DNA from: DATCHW01 sp036508135
GTDB lineage: Bacteria > Bacteroidota > Ignavibacteria > Tepidaquicellales > Tepidaquicellaceae
NCBI GenBank assembly: GCA_036508135.1
Contig: DATCHW010000167.1
Location: 1 to 64,000, forward strand
Reading direction: 5' to 3'
Length of the DNA: 64,000 nucleotides
In this document: in pieces, positions 27,848-35,792 of the stretch
Layout: every line of letters starts with the position of its first letter
How positions within the stretch are numbered: position 1 is the stretch's first letter
The notes under the pieces: model-generated
Seen by the model: only the letters and a program-made list of their open reading frames with translations
The model's database searches: none
Told to the model about the DNA's origin: nothing
Made by a program: the position numbers and the translations under genes

Positions 27848-28200
27848 AATAAAAATAAAATGTTTTTATAAGTATGATTTATCGAATTTGAAATTCTTAA
27901 TATTATATTTATTATCACACCGAGGAGAAAAATTATGAGTGAAATTAATCATAATGAATGATATTCAAAACTCAATAATATTTGATAGAAGATGTATAAT
28001 TTGCAGGTATTAATAATTTTTTAATGTTTTTTTAATACAAAATTTAAAAAGAGAACACAGAGTGTTTCGTTTGTCGCTATATTTTATCGCTTGTCGCACA
28101 TATTGGCTGTTCGTTGCATATTCGTTTGATAAACAAAGGAATCTTAATAATTTTGTATGAAAGAAAATTTAAATAAAAAGTTCTTAAATAATAAAATTCT
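27848..28200. other. AT-rich gap with a mini-ORF and TGTCGC repeats
   Basis: No ordinary gene. A strong RBS (CGAGGAGAAAAATT) precedes ATG at 27935 opening only MSEINHNE before a stop, perhaps the start of a lost gene. At 28068-28130 there are repeats of TTGTCGC/TTGTCGCAC and GTTCGTTGCATAT. The remainder is A/T-rich. Confidence 0.4.
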
Positions 28201-28241
28201 TAGATGATTTCCTCCTTCAGGATAAAGTTTTACATCTAAAC
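28199..28241. repeat. Inverted repeat TTAGATG/CATCTAA with inner CCT/AGG
   Basis: TTAGATG (about 28200-28206) pairs with CATCTAA (about 28233-28239); inside, CCTCCTTCAGG can form a small hairpin. It immediately precedes the two larger structured elements and may belong to the same array. Confidence 0.45.
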
Positions 28242-28268
28242 AATTTTTAGTTCTAAAGAGTATCCCCC

Positions 28269-28355
28269 GGGAGAAGTCGAATTTTTCGCTGTGAGTTTTA
28301 AAGTTTTCTTGCAGCGATAGATATCTGAAAAGATTAATACAATACGACTTCTCCC
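28269..28355. repeat. Structured element A: outer and inner stem, conserved core
   Basis: Outer stem GGGAGAAGTCG (28269-28279) with CGACTTCTCCC (28345-28355), perfect 11 bp. Inner stem TCGCTGTGAG (28286-28295) with CTTGCAGCGA (28308-28317), 10 bp with two G-T wobbles. The loop is TTTTAAAGTTTT. The core TGTGAGTTTTAAAGTTTTCT is shared with element B at 28412-28504, while the stems differ, suggesting selection on folding. It could be an RNA or a mobile palindrome. Confidence 0.65.
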
Positions 28356-28411
28356 CCTTCTTTTTTAAGGAGATATTACATTGTTTTCTTTAAAATAACG
28401 TTTTATTTCCA

Positions 28412-28504
28412 GGAGATACTGCGTTGGTTATACACTGTGAGTTTTTAAAGTTTTCTCACAGGATAACAACATAATTCCCAATGCAATGACAACGCAGTTT
28501 CTCC
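28412..28504. repeat. Structured element B: outer and inner stem, conserved core
   Basis: Outer stem GGAGATACTGCGTTG (28412-28426) with CAACGCAGTTTCTCC (28490-28504), 15 bp with one mismatch. Inner stem CTGTGAG (28435-28441) with CTCACAG (28455-28461), perfect. The loop is TTTTTAAAGTTTT, as in element A plus one T. The 5' inner arm is the same as in A, whereas the 3' arm changes from CTTGCAG to CTCACAG, both still able to pair. Confidence 0.65.
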
Positions 28505-28687
28505 TCCTTCCTAAAATCCGGTTTCAAATTCAAACAACTAATTGTTATTTTTAATTCTTATAGCGATGTATTATCAAAATGATAATTAGTTCTCGTTATA
28601 TTTAGAACTTTTGGGGTTGGATGATATCCGATTTACAAAAAGCTTTATGACTTTCGATGTCTGATTTTGGGCTTTCGATTCCTTTAC

Positions 28688-30178
28688 TTATTTTTTCACT
28701 TCTTCCCTGCTATATTCACCATTTGCAATATCAAAAAGTGTCAGGTATGCAAGTTTCGTTATCTTTTCATATAATCTTTTATTCAGGGTCTCAACTTTGT
28801 CACTCATTAAATGTAAATGGTCATAACTGTTGGTTGTTACGAAATACAAACACGGTACGCCTTTATTGTGAAAAGGTGTAGCATCAGCACCGCCGCCCTT
28901 CCAGGTTCCTTCGACCATTTGATTAATAAATTCGGAATTGTTTTTCACAGCGAACCGGTACAATTCCGGTGCACTTTCGCCATTGCCTATTCTTATGCTG
29001 TCTCCGTAAGCTATGCAGTCAAGATTGAACATTGCCACGGTATTATCGAGCGGGTAAACGGGATTATCGGCATAATACTGAGCTCCTAAGAGGCCTGCTT
29101 CTTCGCTTGAAAACAAAATGAAAACTATTGAGCGTTTGGGTTTTACCCCTGAATTTACGAATGCCTTTGCAACTTCAATCACGGCAGAAGAGCCGGAGGC
29201 ATTGTCGTTTGCTCCCGGGAAATAAATCTCGCCTGCTTGATTTCCGACGTGGTCAAGATGCGCACCTATTATAACATATTCGCCTTTTAAAACGGGGTCG
29301 CTTCCTTCAAGCAAGCCGACAATATTTACCGTTTCCTTATCCTTGGAATATTCTGCTGTTATTTCGATTCCTGCTTTTTGGTTTATATTTAAAGAAACGG
29401 GTTTTTTATCCTCATCAATTTTTGTTTGCAAATCATTGATTGAATATCCGGTCCCTTTAAATAATTCATCCGCAACCTGTAAATCAATATGTATCATCGG
29501 AAAATCTGCAAGATGTTCACCGGCACCATCCATTACGCTTCCTATTGGTTTTTGCGGATTTTTATCGTTTGGTTTTGAAACAAAAATCATGGCTTTTGCA
29601 CCGTGCTTTGCGGCAAGAGATGCTTTATACCGAAGGTTACCATTTCCAGGGTTACCCTGATTCCAGGAACAATCCTGCTTAAATATTATCACGATTTTTC
29701 CGTTTACATCAATATCTTTATAATCATCATAATTTAATTTCTCATCAGCCATTCCATATCCGCAAAAAACAACAGGTGCTTCAAATTTTCCGGAACCAGT
29801 AAAACCTCTGCAAACGAAGTCATTTCCGAGTTTGTAATTTATAATCTCACCGTTATTTTTATACAAATAAAACCTGCACGGGGATTTGATTTCGTTGTAT
29901 TCGATATTAAATTTCTGGAAATAAGAATTGCCCGGAAGGGGTGTTAATCCGAGTTTAGAAAAAATATCAGCCGCATAATTTGCCGCTTTGTAATATCCTT
30001 CGCTCCCTGCAAGTCTGCCCTGAAGTTCTTCAGAAGCAAAATATTCAATATTTTTAATAAGATCATCCCCGTTAATAAAAGATAATCCTGAAAGTTTTAA
30101 ATCAACCTTCGGCTGCGGAAGTACCGCATTCGAAAGGAACAAAATGAATAATAATGTATAAAGTAATAATTTTTTCAT
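28688..30178 (-). CDS. Secreted M28 family metallopeptidase with PA domain
   Basis: 496 residues with a signal peptide (1-22, ending VLPQ). The PA insert (about 110-260) has APVVFCGYG and HGAKAMIFVSKP. The M28 zinc sites are GAHLDHVG (His near 307), ANDNASG (bridging Asp near 329), SSEEAGLLG (Glu-Glu near 361), an Asp in NLDCIAYGD, and a final His in NSYDHLHLMSD. It is an aminopeptidase-type enzyme in the periplasm or outside the cell. Monocistronic, with REP-type DNA upstream and the structured elements A and B downstream. Confidence 0.9.
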   Translation of the reverse strand: MKKLLLYTLLFILFLSNAVLPQPKVDLKLSGLSFINGDDLIKNIEYFASEELQGRLAGSEGYYKAANYAADIFSKLGLTPLPGNSYFQKFNIEYNEIKSPCRFYLYKNNGEIINYKLGNDFVCRGFTGSGKFEAPVVFCGYGMADEKLNYDDYKDIDVNGKIVIIFKQDCSWNQGNPGNGNLRYKASLAAKHGAKAMIFVSKPNDKNPQKPIGSVMDGAGEHLADFPMIHIDLQVADELFKGTGYSINDLQTKIDEDKKPVSLNINQKAGIEITAEYSKDKETVNIVGLLEGSDPVLKGEYVIIGAHLDHVGNQAGEIYFPGANDNASGSSAVIEVAKAFVNSGVKPKRSIVFILFSSEEAGLLGAQYYADNPVYPLDNTVAMFNLDCIAYGDSIRIGNGESAPELYRFAVKNNSEFINQMVEGTWKGGGADATPFHNKGVPCLYFVTTNSYDHLHLMSDKVETLNKRLYEKITKLAYLTLFDIANGEYSREEVKK

Positions 30179-30284
30179 AAAAGAATTTAATTCTTCTAAA
30201 TTTTAATTTCTATTGAGAAAAAAACATAATATCAGATTCATACTTTCCATTGTTTAGATGCAAAGCTGTTTTCTAATTTCCGAC

Positions 30285-30306
30285 AAGCCCCAGAAAGGTC
30301 GGGATA
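30285..30306. repeat. Short CCGAC..GTCGGG palindrome
   Basis: CCGACAAGCCCCAGAAAGGTCGGGAT in the divergent gap between the M28 gene and msrBA: CCGAC pairs with GTCGG. A member of the dispersed CCCGAC/GTCGGG family. Confidence 0.45.
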
Positions 30307-30411
30307 GCTAGGATATTCGACTGGAGAGTGGAGACATAGGGGAAAACCAGATTCTGAATAAGTTAATTTTTAAACTTAATACGGAAATTCTTTGTTCTTA
30401 TAATTATAAAA

Positions 30412-31407
30412 ATGAAAGCAAAATTGAATTCAATATTTTTTTCAGAAGCCCTGAAAAAAATTTTATTAATCGCTCTGTTTATGCTTTCGGCATCAATAAA
30501 CGGCTGTATGCAGCAGAGAGTTTTAACATCAAATAAAAATACATCAAAGGACAGTATGAACTACAACAAATTAACTCCTGAAGAGGAAAACGTAATTATA
30601 AACAAAGGTACCGAAAGACCCTTTACCGGAGAGTATGACAACTTCCACGAAAAAGGGACGTACATTTGTAGAAGATGCAATGCACCTTTGTACAAATCCG
30701 GTGATAAATTCGACTCCGGATGCGGATGGCCGAGTTTCGATGATGAAATTCCCGGTGCCGTGAAACGGATTCCCGACCCCGATGGGATGAGGACTGAAAT
30801 TATTTGCAATAACTGCGGAGCACATCTTGGTCATGTATTTACCGGAGAAGGACTTACCTCCAAAGATACACGTCATTGCGTAAATTCGATTTCATTAAAA
30901 TTTATTCCCGAGCCAAAGACAGAAAATATGGAAAAAGCAATTTTTACAGGAGGATGCTTCTGGGGAGTAGAGCATTACTTTCAGAAGACAAAAGGGGTGA
31001 TATCAACGCAGGTAGGATATACCGGCGGAAACAAAGATAACCCCACTTATGAGGAAGTTTGTTCAGGTAAAACCCATCATGCAGAAGCAATTGAAGTTAC
31101 GTTCGATTCGACACAAACTTCTTTTGAAGAACTTGCAAAACTTTTTTTTGAAATTCACGACTTTACACAGGTTGACCGTCAGGGTCCGGATATAGGAGAG
31201 CAATACCGCACGGAAATATTTTACCTTAACGATAAACAAAAAGAAATATCTAACAAACTGATTCAAATACTAACAGATAAAGGCTTTAAAGTAGCAACAA
31301 ACGTAACAAAGACAGCAACATTCTGGAAAGCGGAAGATTACCATCAAAAATATTACGAGAAAACCGGTAAGATGCCGTATTGCCACATGTATAAAAAAAT
31401 ATTTTAA
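30412..31407 (+). CDS. Lipoprotein MsrB-MsrA fusion (methionine sulfoxide reductase)
   Basis: 331 residues. A hydrophobic N terminus with a lipobox-like SINGC (Cys near 32) points to export and lipidation. MsrB comes first (about 52-167): zinc cysteines C86/C89 (CRRC) and C132/C135 (CNNC), catalytic C156 in RHCVNS. MsrA follows (about 173-331): catalytic C182 in GCFWG, with GYTGG and the C-terminal MPYCHMY. Together they reduce both R- and S-methionine sulfoxide. Location in the envelope is inferred from the lipobox; electrons would have to come from a periplasmic thiol system not found here. It is followed after 20 bp by a VOC gene. Confidence 0.93.
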   Translation: MKAKLNSIFFSEALKKILLIALFMLSASINGCMQQRVLTSNKNTSKDSMNYNKLTPEEENVIINKGTERPFTGEYDNFHEKGTYICRRCNAPLYKSGDKFDSGCGWPSFDDEIPGAVKRIPDPDGMRTEIICNNCGAHLGHVFTGEGLTSKDTRHCVNSISLKFIPEPKTENMEKAIFTGGCFWGVEHYFQKTKGVISTQVGYTGGNKDNPTYEEVCSGKTHHAEAIEVTFDSTQTSFEELAKLFFEIHDFTQVDRQGPDIGEQYRTEIFYLNDKQKEISNKLIQILTDKGFKVATNVTKTATFWKAEDYHQKYYEKTGKMPYCHMYKKIF

Positions 31408-31427
31408 AACTTAAAAAACATTCAATT

Positions 31428-31790
31428 ATGTCTAAAGTAGTTCATTTCGAAATCCCTTCGGATAATTTTGAAAAAGCAAAAAGTTTTTATTCAAATGTTT
31501 TCGGATGGAAGTTTCAGCAATGGGGCGATATGCCTTATTATATGACCCAGTCAGGACCCAAAGATGAAATGGGAATTGAAGGCGCTCTCACTAAAAAATC
31601 CGGTTATAATATGAGCGTGGTTAATACCATTGGAGTAGGAAACCTTGATGAAATAATTGAGGTTATTAAAGCAAACGGGGGAGAAGTATTTGAAAAAATG
31701 CCTATTCCCACAATAGGATGGTTTGCGTATTTCAAGGATCCCGACGGTAACATTCAAGGGGTTATGCAACCCGACGCCAACGTAAAATAA
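31428..31790 (+). CDS. VOC family (glyoxalase/bleomycin-resistance-like) protein
   Basis: 120 residues of one VOC fold made of two beta-alpha-beta-beta-beta modules: VVHFEIPSDNFEKAKSFYSN at the start, YYMTQSGP, then the second module closing FAYFKDPDGNIQGVMQP, where DPDGN is typical. Cytoplasmic, metal-dependent in many relatives. It lies 20 bp after msrBA and is likely co-transcribed. The substrate cannot be told. Confidence 0.88.
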   Translation: MSKVVHFEIPSDNFEKAKSFYSNVFGWKFQQWGDMPYYMTQSGPKDEMGIEGALTKKSGYNMSVVNTIGVGNLDEIIEVIKANGGEVFEKMPIPTIGWFAYFKDPDGNIQGVMQPDANVK

Positions 31791-31810
31791 AATTAAAGTT
31801 TATTTACTTA

Positions 31811-31858
31811 TCGGATGATCCCGACAAGGTCGGGACAGGTTAAAGAGTAGTCATCTGA
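31811..31858. repeat. Nested palindrome between convergent VOC and recX genes
   Basis: TCCCGAC-AAG-GTCGGGA (31819-31835) is a perfect 7-bp hairpin. It lies within a longer pair, TCGGATGA (31811-31818) with TCATCTGA (31851-31858; one G-T wobble). No U tail. A member of the CCCGAC/GTCGGG family. Confidence 0.6.
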
Positions 31859-31864
31859 TGAGTT

Positions 31865-32494
31865 TTAGAATTTTTCTAAATGCTTTCTCAGTAATTCATT
31901 TACTAAGTCAAAGTCAAATCCTTTTGAGACAAGGTGCTGGAAGCATTTGCGTTTCAATGTGTAGTAATCATCCCCGGTTTTCTTTTTCATATATTTAAGC
32001 AAAATGCTTTCGGCTTTTTTTTCTTCCACTGCATCATCATAAAAATTCTCGATAGATTCTTCGATAAGTTCTTTGCTGATTCCTTTTTCTCTTAATTTGT
32101 TTTTTATAACGGCTTTTCCCACGGGATTATTACGTAATTTGCTCTCCACGAATAGTTTTGCATAATTTACATCATCAAGAAATTTTAATTCTTTTAACGC
32201 ATCAATTACTTTGATAATATTACTATCACTAATCTTTTTCTGTTTTAATTTTGTCCGGATTTCCTTTTCACTCTTTGGACTTCTGGAAAGCAGATCAAAG
32301 GAATATTTTTTTGCATAATCGAATTCATCGTAGTTTTTTATTTCGTCAATTTTTTGTTCAGTTAATTCATCATTTTTTCTGAGTCCGAATTTTAAAAGCG
32401 TGTTGTCGGTAATCCCAAATCCAAATTCATTGTCGAGGAATATACTGTATCTTCCCCTTCTCTTTTTTTGCTTTTCTATTTTTGTGATTAGCAT
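31865..32494 (-). CDS. recX: Regulatory protein RecX
   Basis: 209 residues made of three-helix repeats (about 55-205), with the usual DYAKKYSFDLLSRSPKSEKE and FLDDVNYAKLFVES stretches and Lys-rich ends. RecX binds RecA filaments and limits their growth. It lies directly downstream of recA in the same direction, the classic order, though a hairpin at 32661 separates them by a likely leaky terminator. Confidence 0.92.
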   Translation of the reverse strand: MLITKIEKQKKRRGRYSIFLDNEFGFGITDNTLLKFGLRKNDELTEQKIDEIKNYDEFDYAKKYSFDLLSRSPKSEKEIRTKLKQKKISDSNIIKVIDALKELKFLDDVNYAKLFVESKLRNNPVGKAVIKNKLREKGISKELIEESIENFYDDAVEEKKAESILLKYMKKKTGDDYYTLKRKCFQHLVSKGFDFDLVNELLRKHLEKF

Positions 32495-32568
32495 TCGGTT
32501 TAGATTTTTTGGTTGTTGGAGTTCAGAATCGTATATAAATTAAAATAATTATTATATAAACCCACCAC

Positions 32569-32587
32569 CCCCCTTTATTAAAGGGGG
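32569..32587. repeat. CCCCCTTT/AAAGGGGG palindrome
   Basis: CCCCCTTT (32569-32576) and AAAGGGGG (32580-32587) around ATT, in the recA-recX gap. Same type as at 14115 and 8719. Confidence 0.5.
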
Positions 32588-32660
32588 ACAAGAAATAGGA
32601 ATTATTTTCTTTATTAATTTACACATTTTCGAACGTAATCTCCGGGTTTACAGAAAATAA

Positions 32661-32693
32661 AAAAACTGTTAACAAATAATGTTAACAGTTTTT
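32661..32693 (-). terminator. Terminator downstream of recA
   Basis: AAAAACTGTTAAC (32661-32673) and GTTAACAGTTTTT (32681-32693), a perfect 13-bp inverted repeat. On the minus strand it ends in a U-rich run. It starts about 20 bp after the recA stop. Confidence 0.8.
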
Positions 32694-32714
32694 ATGAAAA
32701 CAAAAAATATAATT

Positions 32715-33779
32715 TTACCTGGATTTCTTTTCCTTGACCGGTGCAGGAACGGTTTCATCTTTTATATCTGAAACCGGAGGCAAACCATTCATCCCAAGCA
32801 AATCTTTCACCTGTGAAAGTAATTTTGCCTGCAATGCTGTATCTTCTGCAAGCAGTTTTTTCATACCGTCTCTGCCCTGAACCCTGTTTTCAGAATAATT
32901 GAACCACGCACCTGTTTTCTTGATTATGTCCTTGTTCACGGCAATATCAACCAAATCTCCGAGCTTGGATATACCTTCGTTATATAAAATATCAAACTCT
33001 ACTTCCCTGAAAGGCGGAGCAACTTTATTCTTTACAACTTTTACTTTTGTTCTGTTGCCAATTGTTTCTGTTCCGTCTTTTATTGCACCAATTCTCCTTA
33101 TATCCAATCTGATTGATGCATAGAATTTAAGGGCTTTGCCGCCTGTCGTGGTTTCGGGACTGCCGAACATCACGCCGATTTTTTCCCTTAACTGGTTTGT
33201 GAAAATCAAACTTACATTTGATTTGGAAACTGCGGCGGTGAGTTTTCTTAAAGCCTGTGACATTAATCTTGCCTGCATACCCATTACCGCATCACCCATT
33301 TCGCCTTCTATCTCTGCCCTGGGAGTCAATGCGGCTACAGAGTCGATCACAATAACATCGAGTGCATTGCTTCTTACGAGCGTCTCGCAAATTTCAAGCG
33401 CCTGCTCGCCATACTCCGGTTGTGATATCAAAAGATTCGCGACATCCACTCCGAGCTTGTGTGCATAATTAGTATCGAGTGCGTGTTCGGTATCTATAAA
33501 AGCCGCAAGCCCGCCGTTTTTCTGTGCTTCCGCAATAATATGAAGGCAAACTGTCGTTTTCCCGGAAGATTCAGGTCCATAAATTTCTATTATCCTTCCT
33601 CTCGGAATCCCGCCTATACCGAGTGCCGCATCAAGCGATATAGAGCCCGTTGAAATTACGTCTATCTTAGCCGAGGGCTTATCCCCAAGACGCATGATTG
33701 AACCCTTTCCGTGGTCTTTTTCAATTTGTTCCAATGCTATCTCAAGTGACTTGAGACGCATACTTTTATCATCTGACAT
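32715..33779 (-). CDS. recA: Recombinase A
   Basis: 354 residues, full length. It forms filaments on single-stranded DNA for strand exchange and SOS induction. Walker A is GPESSGKTT (residues 68-76); Walker B is DVIVIDSVAAL; loops L1 (GDAVMGMQARLMSQALRKLT) and L2 (TNQLREKIGVMFGSPETTTG) are intact. The tail is charged (PVKEKKSR). recX follows. Upstream lies not a normal promoter region but a copy of the nrdJ 3' end at 33815-33900, only 35 bp before the ATG. Confidence 0.98.
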   Translation of the reverse strand: MSDDKSMRLKSLEIALEQIEKDHGKGSIMRLGDKPSAKIDVISTGSISLDAALGIGGIPRGRIIEIYGPESSGKTTVCLHIIAEAQKNGGLAAFIDTEHALDTNYAHKLGVDVANLLISQPEYGEQALEICETLVRSNALDVIVIDSVAALTPRAEIEGEMGDAVMGMQARLMSQALRKLTAAVSKSNVSLIFTNQLREKIGVMFGSPETTTGGKALKFYASIRLDIRRIGAIKDGTETIGNRTKVKVVKNKVAPPFREVEFDILYNEGISKLGDLVDIAVNKDIIKKTGAWFNYSENRVQGRDGMKKLLAEDTALQAKLLSQVKDLLGMNGLPPVSDIKDETVPAPVKEKKSR

Positions 33780-33814
33780 AAAATATTCTCCGTTATATTT
33801 TTAATTTAAAAAAA

Positions 33815-33900
33815 TTATGAGCATCCGCTCATTTCGCCGCAGGTCATGCATTTCTGACAGGTTCCGTTCCTGACCATTGTTGCCTGTCCGCATGTCCTGC
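33815..33900 (-). pseudogene. Duplicated 3' end of nrdJ (last ~28 codons)
   Basis: The segment is nearly identical to 35793-35878, the end of the intact nrdJ, from the stop codon back to about codon 28 from the end; only a handful of positions differ. It encodes the zinc-ribbon tail with the CxxC pairs (RTCGQATMVRNGTCQKC) and GEMSGCS, then the stop. There is no start codon and nothing else of the gene. It lies just upstream of recA and, with the intact end, flanks the fucosidase gene as a direct repeat. Confidence 0.9.
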
Positions 33901-33921
33901 ATAAATTTTATTTGTTATTAC

Positions 33922-35667
33922 TTATTTGATTAATGCCATTTTAGTAGTGGCAGAAAAATTTCCTGCATCCATTTTACAGAAATACGTCCCGCTTGTTAGA
34001 TTTGTTCCATCAAAAGCGATTACATACTTTCCTGCAACTTTATATTCGTTATTTATTAATTTTGTAACTTCTTTACCTGTCACGTCGAAAATTGTTATTG
34101 AAATTCTTTCCGATTTAGGAACATCAAAAGTTATTTCCGTTTTTGGGTTGAAGGGGTTTGGATAATTTGAATATAATTTAAATTCTACCGGGATGGAAAA
34201 ATCTCCAATAACAGGTGCATATAAAACATTTTCATCAAAACGAAATACATAAGCATGTTTGCAAGGTGGATTATATTGTAACTGGATTGGGATATAAACA
34301 TTTACATACCCGTTTCCATCCATTTGCCAATTAAGGGGTTGATTATATCCAAGTAAATAAATTTGTTTGCCGCTCATTGGAATCAAAGATTTCCATTTAA
34401 TTATGGAAGGCATTACCGTTTGCGTATCGCTAACAAGATACAAAACAAAATTTGTATCGCCTTTTTGAGTAAAACACATATTAGATTCTTTGTAAGGATA
34501 AACAGGTTTAGTATTATATATTGCAGAGTCATTAATATTCATCCAATCTGCAATTTGAGAAAGTCTGTTATATGCAGCGGTATCCCAATCTCCCTGCCCG
34601 TTTACACCTATGTTTAATAAATAATTCCCCCCTTTTGAAACTATTTCAATAAGATTATGTATAAGTGTGTTAGCAGATTTGAAATTATCTCCCGGAATTC
34701 CCGACCACCAATTTCCCATAGTCATACAAGTTTCCCAGGGGTAATTCGGCGGCGTTTCCGGTATTTCCTGTTCCGGAGTTCTATAATCTTCAAAATCACC
34801 GCAACCTCTATTCACAACTAACATTCCCGGTTGATTTTGTCTGGCATTTGAAACTATCTGAGACATATTAATATCCTGACCGTTATTGCCTGGATTAACC
34901 CATGATCCGTCAAGCCATAGAATATCCATTCTTCCAAAATTCTTGGTGATTTCGTCCAATTGTGTAAATGTGTAGCTTTTGAAATTATTCCATCTTTGCG
35001 GATATTTTGTGATAGAGTAATTTACATTCCTATCCGGAGTCGCAAAATATTCCCACCAATAATAATTGCTGTGCCAATCCGGTTTGGAAAAATAAGCGCC
35101 AATACCAAACCCCTGGTTTCTAAATGCATTAAACACCTCTAACGCAATGTTGGCACGAGGATCTTGACTAAAAGGAGTTTTTGGGTTAGTGACGCAATAA
35201 TCGGTAGAGTTAGTGTTAAACATACAAAATCCATCATGATGTTTTGTGGTAAAAACAACATAACGCATACCTGCATTCTGTGCTGCATTAACCCATTTAT
35301 TTGGATTAAACAAAACGGGATTAAACTGGGTTTGAGCATTTTGGTACCATAGTCTATAATCGTAATAATTATTTCCGTGCGGACCTATCCTTAAATTCCA
35401 TTCATAATCTTCGTTACATAAAGTCCAAGATTCAGTAAGATTATTTACGCTGTAAATTCCCCAATGCATCATTAATCCGAATTTAAGACCTTGCCACCAA
35501 TGTAGCTTCTGGGCAACGAGAGTATCTTTTGGGTAAACGTATTTAGTGTTTGCTGCAATGTTATATTTATGAATTGCTTTTACTTTATGCTGGGAATGAA
35601 GTGAAAGAATATTTGTAATACTTAAAAATATTAAAATAATAACAAATATTGATTTGTTTTTTTTCAT
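33922..35667 (-). CDS. Secreted alpha-L-fucosidase (GH29-like) with T9SS tail
   Basis: 581 residues with a signal peptide (1-26, ending LSLHSQ). The GH29 signatures are LKFGLMMHWGIYSV (about 61-74), VVFTTKHHDGFCMF (about 137-150), and ILWLDGSW near 250, whose Asp is the expected nucleophile; PWETCMTMGNWWSG follows. A beta domain and a T9SS sorting domain (NYPNPFNPKTEITFDVP, ending KMALIK) close the protein. It removes alpha-L-fucose from glycans outside the cell. It sits between nrdJ and a duplicated nrdJ tail, so it was probably inserted there. Other GH29-like specificities are possible. Confidence 0.88.
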   Translation of the reverse strand: MKKNKSIFVIILIFLSITNILSLHSQHKVKAIHKYNIAANTKYVYPKDTLVAQKLHWWQGLKFGLMMHWGIYSVNNLTESWTLCNEDYEWNLRIGPHGNNYYDYRLWYQNAQTQFNPVLFNPNKWVNAAQNAGMRYVVFTTKHHDGFCMFNTNSTDYCVTNPKTPFSQDPRANIALEVFNAFRNQGFGIGAYFSKPDWHSNYYWWEYFATPDRNVNYSITKYPQRWNNFKSYTFTQLDEITKNFGRMDILWLDGSWVNPGNNGQDINMSQIVSNARQNQPGMLVVNRGCGDFEDYRTPEQEIPETPPNYPWETCMTMGNWWSGIPGDNFKSANTLIHNLIEIVSKGGNYLLNIGVNGQGDWDTAAYNRLSQIADWMNINDSAIYNTKPVYPYKESNMCFTQKGDTNFVLYLVSDTQTVMPSIIKWKSLIPMSGKQIYLLGYNQPLNWQMDGNGYVNVYIPIQLQYNPPCKHAYVFRFDENVLYAPVIGDFSIPVEFKLYSNYPNPFNPKTEITFDVPKSERISITIFDVTGKEVTKLINNEYKVAGKYVIAFDGTNLTSGTYFCKMDAGNFSATTKMALIK

Positions 35668-35730
35668 TTTTAAATATACTGTACTTTGAAAGTATAAAGT
35701 AAAATTTCTATTTTCAAGTCTGTTTTAATA

Positions 35731-35764
35731 AAAAAGGGGCTATCCTAAAATTTGTAGGACAGCC
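35731..35764 (-). terminator. Terminator downstream of nrdJ
   Basis: GGCTATCCTA (35738-35747) and TAGGACAGCC (35755-35764), 10 bp with one mismatch, read on the minus strand into a run of U (A5 at 35731-35735). It starts about 30 bp after the nrdJ stop. Confidence 0.8.
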
Positions 35765-35792
35765 GCTTGCAAGATTATTGTTAATAAATATT

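Noticed and set aside
28199..28504. Integron attC sites
   Set aside because: The palindromes were checked for GTTRRRY/RYYYAAC box pairs and an integrase context; neither is convincing.
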